NCBI RefSeq assembly: GCF_000090795.2
Contig: NW_003546691.1
Span: forward strand, 37,599-63,116
DNA: 25,518 nt
Reading direction: 5' to 3'
From: Amphimedon queenslandica
Taxonomy: Eukaryota > Porifera > Demospongiae > Haplosclerida > Niphatidae
Made by a program: the position numbers and the translations under genes. The notes below the pieces were generated by a model. That model had not been told where the DNA came from, made no database searches, and worked only from the letters and a program-made list of their open reading frames with translations. Positions 10,274 through 18,384 of the stretch are shown piece after piece (position 1 is the first letter of the stretch; every line of letters starts with the position of its first letter).

Positions 10274-10419
10274 CTAATTTGGTGTTACAGAAGGATATTT
10301 AAATCCAGTGTAGCGAGTAGAAGAAAACTTTTCTCTGATTTTTCTTATAGCACAGCTAGGTAAACAAACTCTGTTATGTCTGCCTAACCAACCCCAGCAC
10401 CACCACATCAATTGCTTGT
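10274..10419 (-). pseudogene. P2X7-type C-terminal domain fragment carried in the THAP element
   Basis: Read on the minus strand, directly inside the right TIR, is a stretch with YKQLMWWCWGWLG, VCLPSCAIRKIREKF and RYTGFKYP. It ends in a stop near 10274 after about 50 residues. This follows the C-terminal end of the cytoplasmic domain of P2X7 receptors, which is also found as a free-standing multi-copy domain in invertebrates. The key LPSC, the IR...F motif and the final Y-S/T-GFK are all present. The cysteine-rich N-terminal half of the domain is absent, because the element ends at 10445. It may be a captured exon fragment or the last exon of a second gene that is cut down in this copy. The frame is open through the TIR. 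Confidence 0.65.
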
Positions 10420-10445
10420 AGTCATTTTTGGATGTCTGTTTCCCT

Positions 10446-11688
10446 TTAAAGGCCAATTTCCTGCTAATTAAAAAATGTATCTCCAAAGTCAATATGCAGC
10501 TGAGTATAAAGCTCTGGAGATGGAAGAAAAGATTAATGTTACCACAAAATAGGCGAAGCTTGGCTCTCAAACAGCTATTACGGATGCAATTCATCCAGCA
10601 ACGAAGTATGATGTTAAGTTATTTCTATTGCAAAAGTTGGCTATATTATTTGGGGGAGCAATGTTACTTTGTGTCTAGTGGATTGTCTAGAGTTTGTGGA
10701 GCTTTTGAAAGAGTTAGATCCATGTTATAATGTACCTCAAAGGAAAAAGCTCAGTAGAGAGATGTATCAGGTATATCAGGGTTTAATGGATAAACTTAAA
10801 TCAGCGATAAGTGATTAACAAAAGAAAAGATATATGGACAAAATTAGGAATATCGGCAGCCTTTTCAGGAGCCACTTCTTACAATAGTGACAATAAAAAG
10901 TGTCTACTAGCTGTTTGGAGATCTCCTTCGTCACATACTGGTGAGAGAATTGCAGATCTAATGCATTACATTGTTAATGAGTGGGACATACCCATGTCAA
11001 AAATATTTTGTGTTATTACAGATAATGGATCGAACATGATTGCTGCTTTCAAGCAGCATTCTATAAAAGAGCTATCCACCACAGATAGTGATTCTATTGA
11101 AATCAGGATAAAGAAAATCTCATTTAACAAGGATAATGTCAATAGTACAGGAATCAAAGATAGCACTGTAACATCACCATCACAAATTAATCCGGCAGAA
11201 AAAGAAATAGATGAGTATGATCACTTAGAGGAGAAAACATGGCAGCCGTCACTGAATGAAAGAGTATTAGTTCCAATCACACATTGCAACTAGTTGTGAC
11301 AATTTTTCAATCTAACCCTTCATTACAGATAAGTCTTCAAGAAGCTAAGTGTCTAGTTAAAGCGTCTAACAAGTCATGCAATGCGACAAAAAAACTATCT
11401 TTATCGAACAGGGAAGAAATTAGTGAATGACTGTTGTACTTGTTGGGATTTTACTTTCCTAATGATTGCAACGTTACTAGAATTAAAGAATCATGTCAGT
11501 GAAGTTGCCAATGAGCTTTTTCTGGATATGCCTCTATCACCAATGCAATGGAACCATCTTGAGATAATACATACTTTAATGAAACCTTTTGCTCATCACA
11601 CAAATATTGCAAGTGCCGAGAAAAGTACAACAATTGCTATGGTGATTCCCATATTAAAAGAACTGAAATTTCATTTAAATGAGATACA
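10446..11688 (+). pseudogene. hAT transposase, 3' fragment (BED remainder and RNase-H-like core)
   Basis: It begins with the second half of a BED finger (KGQFPAN, stop, KMYLQSQYAAEYKALEMEEK), then LLKELDPCYNVPQRKK (about 10690-10745), DIWTKLGISAAF (10826), HTGERIADL, and TDNGSNMIAAF (11018-11050, second catalytic Asp region). HTLQLVV (11278-11298) and GKKLVNDCCTCWDF follow (the usual D-x-TRW is CTCW here). The last blocks are MQWNHLEIIHTLMKPFAHHT and VIPILKELKFHL. Frame changes lie near 10680, 10815, 11275 and 11380, with scattered stops. The conserved C-terminal hATC dimerisation region is missing. It is the continuation of 6994-7130. Confidence 0.8.
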
Positions 11689-12069
11689 AATTGTGTTCTT
11701 TTACTCCTATTATTTGGTACATTAATGCATGACATACATTCTACTAAAACTAATCCCCTATTAGTAATAGAACTAATACCATTACTAACTATAAAAGTTA
11801 GTACTAGTCCAAGACTTAATGATACGAGACTTAGGTAAGTCATGGACGATTGGTGTCTTGAGTCTGAACAGTATAGTAAGCACAGTTTGGGTATACATAA
11901 TGGTTATGACATGCCATTTAAAGTTTTATAAATGCTATTATTCTTTCCTTGTGTCTACTACCTTACATGATACCTGACTCTCGTGCAAAACCTTTGTTTG
12001 AAACACTTGTGTAATTATGCCCAGTATGTTTTTTAGTTTTAATTTTGTTATATTTTTACTTTTTAATAG

Positions 12070-12300
12070 GAATCATGCACTCCAGCTGAGTTTATAAAGG
12101 ATCACAACCAAAAAGAACCTTACCTAATCATTTTTGGAAAGCAAGATACACCTCTGCAAATTTGTTGATCGAAGGATTTATTGTGAAACTGACATCAACC
12201 ACTTATTTTTGCAATTATTTCGGTATTTTTGGTTTTTAACATTTGCTATACAAAAGGCCTTGCAAAGGTGTATACTTTTCTTTAATTGCCTTATTAGCTA
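12070..12300 (+). pseudogene. Probable 3' exon of the SAMD3-like pseudogene
   Basis: After a splice-like acceptor (TTTTTAATAG) comes ESCTPAEFIKDHNQKEPYLI then IFGKQDTPLQI. After a frame change LLIEGFIV follows, then in another frame LFRYFWFLTFAIQKALQR and FFNCLI. The order (a Pro-Tyr-hydrophobic-Gly block, a short valine/isoleucine strand, then an aromatic FWFL helix) fits the C-terminal part of SAMD3-like proteins as I recall it. It lies on the far side of the hAT element from 4306-5815 and in the same orientation. The alternative is an unrelated exon relic. Confidence 0.4.
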
Positions 12301-13073
12301 CTAATAATTCTTAATTTTCTCTTTCAGTTTGTCATTTTGTTTCATCTTTCTACTGTTTTTTGTCATTTAATCAATATGATTTTTCTCAATTACAAGTTAT
12401 GGTGTAATTGATTCACACAATCTTTGTGCTATATCTTGCACTCCCACTACTATGTGTTCTGCACACCTACAACAATGTGTATTTCACAACAAATATATAG
12501 GTGTGACAGTCACACTGTATGTGCTAGCATGGACAAATGCAAATGCTGCACCACCACATTCAGTGTGCATATCACACTAAAGTTTTTACAGTGATACTTC
12601 CCTCTGTGACAAAGGCAAGACTGAAGTTGTTTAATGAGTTCTAAAGAAAATACTAAAATTTTTTTTTATTTTCACTAGACTCTGACATGCACTCAAGCAA
12701 TTTTTGAGGCTCATAACAGGGCTTCATGTCCTGACTCTGAAATTTAAAAGCCTTCAAAAGTCAAAACAGTGTAACAATGGCTCATATTGCCCCAACAAGG
12801 ACATAACGTGTTGGACTTGATAATTATTTATTGTAATCAATTGTATTATCATACACACTTTTTAATAAGAATTTTTTTAGTCAAACAAGCTTGGTGAATG
12901 CTGCCTTGGCAGCCATAGCAGCTTAGCCTATTACTCTTTCCCTAATCTGTCCTACATTAATCGGTCTGAACGACCTGGGTATCACTCTTCACTAACAGCC
13001 TCACCCCTGACAGGCAGAAGTAGGGAGAGAGTAAGCCCATTCTTGTCACCTTGCTGTCAAGACTTAAATGTGC
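12301..13073. other. No gene recognised; possible 5' flank or LTR of the BEL element
   Basis: AT-rich sequence without a convincing frame. TGTTGGAC at 12810 would suit the start of an LTR of the BEL/Pao copy downstream, but no second copy, no primer-binding site and no clear CA end are visible, so I do not annotate an LTR. The stretch 12890-13030 is distinctly more GC-rich than its surroundings and probably belongs to the retroelement's 5' leader. Confidence 0.35.
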
Positions 13074-14030
13074 CATCATGGCCCAAACTAATCCTAGAAG
13101 GTGAGGGACCACCAAGCGTTTTATTACCTATCTCAATCAAAAGGTGGAAGCATTTAAAACACAAACAGGACCTCCAGAATCCTGCTGTTGGTCAAGTGCA
13201 AAACTTAAAGGTGAAACTCGAGTTACTCAATGCAGAGTTCAAGGTACACCACTACGCAGTGCTTGACACTATTACTGACAAGGGTGAATGAGTAAAGGAG
13301 CATTCTGAGCTGGATTTTCATGATAACGCTGTCACAGACCTGTGCCTCAGACTACAAGCTCTTGTTACGGTTACGACTCATTCAACTTCCAACAAAGAAA
13401 GCCAAATTTTTTAAAGATGATTCATTCAACTACATCTAGATCTTGATCAGACATGTGATTCCAATGAGGGACCTACATCTAATGAAGACAGCTGTCTCTT
13501 AAATCAATTAAAAGCTCGAATAATAGATCACAAGTTGGAACATACAGAGGTACACAGTACACTACTGTAATCAGATATAAAGGATGATCCCTTGAATACT
13601 GAGTTATCTGAAACTGGTAAAGCTATACTTGATCATGCTTTTCAAATAAAGAAGCTTCTTCACTGTCAGGCTACTGCTGCTTCTCTGGCAACAGAGAGGA
13701 AGGGTGGAGTAAGACTGCCTAAGATGGACTGATGATCATTGATGGAGATATTCTTAATTGGAGGAGTTTTTTGGAGCAATTTGTCATATCTGTTCATGAC
13801 GGCTCAGATTTTGCTGAAGCAAAGAAGCTTGTGTATCTTCAACGGGCCATAAAATATGGTTCTGCCATGCAAGTGATTGAAGGCTTATCACATTCTGGTG
13901 AGCACAATCCTGAGGCTGTTAGCAGTCTCATTAAGCAAGATATGACCATCCAATAATCATCCATCAGACTCACATGGAAAAAAAAACACTCAACACACCT
14001 CCTGTCAAGGATGGTAGTGGTAAGGATTGC
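13074..14030 (+). pseudogene. BEL/Pao retrotransposon gag region (DUF1759), truncated
   Basis: From an ATG at about 13074 one reads MAQTNPRR, stop, GTTKRFITYLNQKVEAF. In another frame follow LELLNAEFKVHHYAVLDTI, a helical acidic region, CLLNQLKARI, and ILDHAFQIKKLLH. Then come RKGGVRLPKMD and, after a frame change, FDGDILNWRSFLEQF-type sequence (FDG is degraded to IDG) with AEAKKLVYLQRAIKYGS and QVIEGLSHSGEH. This is the conserved DUF1759 core of BEL/Pao gag. HQTHMEKK and VKDGSGKD close the readable part. Stops and frameshifts are common. Protease, reverse transcriptase and integrase are absent; the gene ends exactly where hAT-type sequence begins at about 14033. Confidence 0.75.
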
Positions 14031-14032
14031 AA

Positions 14033-14260
14033 CTAGTATTGTTTTGGTTAACCATAACTAAAATTGAAAGTACTTTTAGTAAGCTATTTCACTTTTAGTA
14101 AACGAAAACAGAAACAAAAGCTACTTGCAGTTTTAAACTGTAACTAAAACTGCACTAAAAGTTAAAACAAGCAAAAAAACCGAAACTGACCTAAAGTTTT
14201 TAGGCTTAAAGTAAAAGTAATACCAAAACTAAAACAAAAATTCCTTTTAAAAAATTTAAA
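14033..14260 (+). repeat. Degenerate subterminal repeats at the left end of the second hAT copy
   Basis: The sequence is dense in related short words such as AACTAAAAC, CTTTTAGTAA and AAAACTG in both orientations. A possible left end TAGTATTGTTTTGG begins near 14033, right after the truncated BEL gag, and loosely resembles the start of the first hAT element. No matching right end or target duplication was found, so the element's limits are not fixed. Confidence 0.45.
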
Positions 14261-14362
14261 GTAGGCAAAGCAGCTGAAATTTGTTTCCGTGGTTTGGTCT
14301 ATTCATTGTTCAGACTTTTGACAGCAGTTTGTTGAAACTAGTCATAAAGTTCAGAGGTTTAA

Positions 14363-16446
14363 TATGTCTACCACTCCAACTAGATGTACAGGAAGGCCCA
14401 GGGAAAGCTGCGTTTCGAGCTTTTTCAAATATTTAAAGGACAAGAGTACTTGTTTAGTAGCTGATATAAAAGATGACTCTTCTCAGCTGAGTGGACATGC
14501 TTTTAAAGGAAAGTTCCCAACAAATTTAAAGACTTAAAAAGGTTCATCACCAAGAGTATCAAGACCTTTTAAAAATGGAAAGTGTGAAGAAAATAGCTTA
14601 GTCTCTTAAAGCACAAAGGATGTTATCCAGTAGCACCACATTTACTGATGGAGAACTGTCAGCACAAATGACTCTTCATGATACAATGGGAGGAAGGAAA
14701 TACAGCTGTCAATCTGATAAATATTGCTCTATCACACGAAAATTGGCTGTTTTCATTGGATGGACTAATGCACTTATCAGTTTTGTTGATGATAGCTTTA
14801 AGTTATTCACTCAAACACTAGATAGCAGCTATGAACTACCAAGTCGCACTAAGATCATAAAGGAGATAACAGTTATATGCAACAAGTTGAAGAAAGAAAT
14901 TTTGACTTACCTTCATAGTGCTCAATATGTGAATATATGCACTGAAATTTGGACAAAGAAGGGAATGAGTGCTTTGTTCCTAGAAATAATAGCTCATTTC
15001 TTTTTGACGAAAGACAAGAAAAGACACAACATAACTCTAGCAGCTCACTTCACCACACACTGCAGTGAAAGTGGCTAGTTTAGTTGATGCTGTTTTGGCA
15101 CAATGGAATATGCCAGAAACAATGGTAAAAAGAATTTTAACAGACAATGGAAGTAATATGTTAAGTGCCTTTAGGCAAGAGCATAATAATATCAATGAAG
15201 AAGTGGTACGTATTTGTGACGATATGGATGAAAATGAAAGTGATGTAGATGATCAAGGATCAAGATAATGATGCTGTTGATATCTCACGACTACAAGATC
15301 AGTTAGACAACTTTGAAGAATGTAAGCAAAGCCATAGAGTGGCTTTTATGTTTTTTCGACGAACAAGTTGTTTTTCTCATACACTTCAAATTGTTGTAAA
15401 TGAGTTTGACAAACTCAAAATCAGAAATGCACTATTAAAGAAGTCCATAAACTGGTTTCCAAAGTCAACAAATCACACAAGCAACTGAGATGCTTATTGC
15501 GAAGGGAAGAAGAAAATTAATTGCCGATTGCCCAACTCAGAGTTCCACCTACCTTATGCTTAATAGGCTGCTTCTACTTAAAGATGAATTAGCTAACGTC
15601 AAGACTGACCTTCAGGGGGATGACTTACCAACTAGCTAGTGGAAGCAGATAAAAAGCACCAATGAATTATCAAAATCAATTCCACAATGCACACAGCTAA
15701 TGGATTCTGAAGAGGTAACAACAATATCAATGATAATTTCTGCTTTAATTGAATTGAAAGTGCATTTAGAGAAGTCAAAGAGTATCAATGGTCTGAGCAG
15801 CATTGCTACAATAATGCAAAAAATTGAAGGAGCAATTTAACTACATAACCAACCAACAACGGAGCAACTTTGACCCGATATTTGCTATTTGTACCTTTTA
15901 AACCCAGAATACAATGATATACTAGATGACAGTCAAAAATCAGCTGCAAAAGCACACTTTTATTTATTAATTCTACCTCATCAACTCAAGAATTGCAGAT
16001 AATTCAGCCAGCAACAGAAAAACAAGCATCATTTTAGACCTCTTCTTCGTCATCTACAGATCATGAAAGTGAGCCTCCTTCAAAGAATTTCAGACATGTC
16101 AAGAGCTTTTAGCAGAAAAGAGAAGATTAGTCAAAGAAGGTGCTTCACAAGTGATACTCAAACCAGAAGAATTAGAAATAAGAAAATATGACGAAGCTGA
16201 GATTGACACTAACTCATTTGACGATGATCTATCTACACTTTGGCTACACAATCAAAGTATTATCCAATTTTGTCGATGGCTGCCTTTGCTCTACTATCAA
16301 TTGCAGCAACTACCACCCCAGTTGAAAAAATTTTTTCTACTAGTGGCAACTCAACTCAGAAAAAAAGGAATTGCCTAACTGACAGTAACTTAGAAACACA
16401 AATTCTGAGACAGAACAAAAAATACTTGCATCCTGTTTTTTACTAG
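14363..16446 (+). pseudogene. BED/hAT transposase, second copy, nearly full length
   Basis: The ATG at 14363 opens a BED finger (SFFKYLKDKSTCLVA ... HAFKGKFPTNLK; the first cysteine-region tryptophan is Ser here). Next come EYQDLLKME, RKLAVFIGWTNALISF (about 14730-14785), LDSSYELPSRTKI, and EIWTKKGMSALFL (14944). Then follow VASLVDAVLAQW, ILTDNGSNMLSAF (15134-15170), CFSHTLQIVVNEFD (15370-15410), and CPTQSSTYLM where TRW is expected. The hATC region (16240-16446) is well kept: ATQSKYYPILSMAA, TPVEKIFSTSGN, KKRNCLTDSNLE. Stops or frameshifts occur near 14537, 14610, 15060, 15270, 15450, 15640, 15838 and 16100. It shows what the first hAT copy has lost. Same broad family as 6994-11688, but diverged. 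Confidence 0.85.
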
Positions 16447-16508
16447 CATTGTTTGATTTTAATTACATTGATCTTATTATTACTAAAACTAAAATTAAAC
16501 TAAGTTAA

Positions 16509-16960
16509 TTAATAAAAAAATAATTTATTCATAAAATAATACAAAAATTTCAAACCCTACTTTGCAGAAAATGTTCTACAAAATAAATAGATTTTTAATA
16601 ATTACTATGTAAATTAATTATCGTGATAAACATAAATAAGAATTTTCAGCTAGTATTAATTGAATAAATTACTGTCATCGCAATAAAAAAATCTATATTA
16701 TGGATAATTATTTGGCTATTGCATTCTTTGAATTTTGTGATTCAGAACAATATCAAAAATTAAAAAATATTAATGTATTTATACTTGTTAGGAATTGTAA
16801 TTGGACTCGCCACGCTTGTGTAGGCTGGAACTAAGCAGTTTGGTTATCATTCTTTCATTAAAATATGTCATTTTAAAGAAACAATACTCCTTTATAAATT
16901 TCTTCAAAGTAGGGTTTCAAATTTTTGTATTATTTTTATGAATAAATTATTTTTTATTAA
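16509..16960. mobile_element. AT-rich fold-back element flanked by TTAA
   Basis: Arms of about 55-60 bp (16509-16567 and 16905-16960) are reverse complements with few differences. From outside they run through a TAATTTATTCATAAAA-like stretch and then an AAACCCTACTTTG core. TTAA lies at 16505-16508 and 16961-16964. Because the termini themselves are TTAATAAA, a shorter TA or TAA duplication is also possible. The 340-bp interior has no gene. It sits 60 bp after the hATC stop, probably inside the second hAT copy's 3' end. AACCCTACTTT recurs once more at about 17040. Confidence 0.7.
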
Positions 16961-16964
16961 TTAA

Positions 16965-17552
16965 AGTTTATTATTATTAATTGAACAAATAATTATTATT
17001 ATGGTTGAACTCAACCCCTTGTTTCCTTTATTTTTTGACAACCCTACTTTTTCTAATTTAATAGAAATTTATTTTATTTATTTGTTTCCATACTTTTTAT
17101 AAAATTTTATTAATTAATAATCCTTTTTAATTATAATTATAACTTTTGCCTTAGATATCAGTTCATTACTGGAAGAAAAGAATTTTGAAATAGGAAACAT
17201 AAGCAGACCTACCGCATTATAAAAACAGTTCTCGTACAATCATTAATTTTTTTGAATTTTTGAATCATTACTTATATTCATAGCCAAGCTCATAATAAGT
17301 TATTTAATCATTATTGTCATGACTAAGATCTATTTCCTGTTCTGAAACTATTGAAGTTTACATTCAGCTTCAGTTCAGTTGCCATTTTTTATTTACCGCT
17401 GACAGCTCTCAAACTAAATTTCGCTGTTTTGCTTTGCAACTTTTTTTTGAAAAAGCAAGTCAGTTCAGTTACAAATTTACATTTGCTATCACTATGTTTT
17501 CTTATAATTTATGGATTATGATGATTACCATGGGTTCCTCCACCACCACCAG
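16965..17552. other. AT-rich spacer, no gene recognised
   Basis: Very AT-rich, with a further TTTTATTAATTAATAATCC stretch at 17100-17125 resembling the ends of the fold-back element before it. The part from about 17300 becomes less AT-rich and contains pyrimidine tracts, so it is a candidate intron before the proline-rich exon. Upstream exons of that gene were not found. Confidence 0.35.
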
Positions 17553-18166
17553 TAGTTGGAGGGCCTCCACCACCACCTCCAGGAGGCCCGCCACCACCAG
17601 CACCACCAGATGCTCCACCACCAATTCCTCAGCCACCTCCAATAGCTGGAGGTCCTCCACCGCTGGCTGGAGGTCCGCCACCAGTGGCTGGTGGTCTTCC
17701 ACCAGTTGCTGGTGGTCCTCCACTAGTTGATGGAGGTCGGCCTCCACCACTGGCTGGAGGTCCGCCATCAGTGGCTGGTGGTCCTCCACTAGTAGCTGGT
17801 GGTCTTCCACCAGTTGCTGGTGGTCCTCCACCGCTGGCTGGAGGTCCGACACCAGTGGCTAATGGTCCTCCACTGCTGGGTGGAGGTCCTCTGCCACATC
17901 CCCCTGCTGCTCCAGCACTCCATACAACTGGAGCTCCTCTTGATGTTGCTGCTCTGCAAAGGCAGAGGCAGCTCATCATATGGCAGCTACGCCAAGTCAA
18001 TAGAGAAATTGTAAGATTATTTTAGTCATTATCTGCAGTTTATATAGATAACAATTTATCACCTTTCTATTCAATTTTATTTTAGTACAACAAACTTCCT
18101 AGAGGCAGGCCAAGAGGCATGGGCAGGAGGAACAGCAACTCAATAAAGAACTATAACTTTTATTAA
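17553..18166 (+). CDS. Proline/glycine-repeat protein, last two exons
   Basis: One open frame (about 17553-18010) encodes PPPP-rich sequence, then about eleven 7-residue units of the type PPxVAGG. A charged tail follows with ALQRQRQLIIWQLRQVNREI. A donor (ATT|GTAAGA, 18011) and a polypyrimidine acceptor (TTTTATTTTAG, 18085) join in phase 0 to an exon, 18086-18166, encoding YNKLPRGRPRGMGRRNSN and a stop. AATAAA lies at 18221. No lesion is visible, unlike every other coding region here, so this may be a live host gene. The start is missing: two TGA codons at about 17518-17523 close the frame, so exon 1 must begin at an acceptor after them (AG at 17551-17552 is possible but weak). I do not recognise the family. 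Proline-rich repeats of this kind often bind SH3, WW or profilin domains; that is inference. Confidence 0.6.
17630..17889 (+). repeat. 21-bp coding minisatellite, about eleven units
   Basis: Units such as CCACCAGTGGCTGGTGGTCCT encode seven residues (PPVAGGP with variants L/V/S, P/L/R). A higher-order pattern of four units recurs three times. The GGT/ACC-rich words make the reverse strand encode a similar Gly/Pro-rich open frame (about 17629-18000 minus). The splice sites and tail support only the plus strand. Confidence 0.85.
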
Positions 18167-18384
18167 TTTATTATTTACATGTAGATCTATAAAGTTAACT
18201 TTACTTAATTAAAAACATATAATAAAAGTCAAAAATCTTTAAGCGTAAAGCCAAAACAGAAATTATAAATGCAATGCTTAAAATTAGTGGGTTTGTTCAA
18301 CAACGCAAAACAATTCAATACTTGAGCTTCAATCTTCCTACAATACAAATACATGTGATATACAATACTTCAGTATATTAATGA

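Larger units (their letters stand above)
7131..10445 (+). mobile_element. THAP-transposase DNA transposon, Kolobok-like, almost complete
   Basis: The ends are inverted repeats of about 26 bp beginning AGGGAAACAGACATCC (7132-7157 and 10420-10445), flanked by TTAA on both sides (7127-7130 and 10446-10449; the shared string could be TTAAA). The element is about 3.3 kb and carries a THAP-domain DDE-type transposase on the plus strand, plus a P2X7-like fragment on the minus strand near the right end. THAP domain together with TTAA duplication is the hallmark of the Kolobok superfamily. Removing it joins the two halves of a BED zinc finger, which confirms the boundaries to within one base. Coding lesions and a nested MITE show it is no longer autonomous. 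Confidence 0.85.
5889..11817 (+). mobile_element. hAT element (first copy), interrupted and internally deleted
   Basis: The left end TAGTGTTGGACCAGTA (5889) is mirrored at the right by the reverse complement of AAGTCTTGGACTAGTA (ending 11817). The flanking octamers AACAATAC (5881-5888) and AATGATAC (11818-11825) match at six of eight positions, as expected for an old 8-bp hAT target duplication. Inside are subterminal repeats at the left, a related GAACTAATACC stretch at the right (about 11770), and a BED/hAT transposase pseudogene in the same orientation. The THAP element 7131-10445 and at least two small elements are nested within it. The transposase lacks its C-terminal dimerisation region, so a deletion lies near 11690-11740. 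Confidence 0.6.

Noticed and set aside
12809..13010. Possible LTR of the BEL element starting TGTTGGAC
   Set aside because: No second copy exists in the window, and I could not find a primer-binding site or a clear CA terminus, so the boundaries would be guesses.
17434..17730. Ser/Thr-rich plus-strand frame starting with ATG
   Set aside because: It is the shifted reading of the same minisatellite and ends within it. The proline frame runs through to a spliced tail.
17502..18000. Two minus-strand Gly/Pro- or Glu/Leu-rich open frames over the proline-rich exon
   Set aside because: They follow from the symmetric GGT/ACC repeat words. They lack splice signals and a tail, while the plus strand has both.
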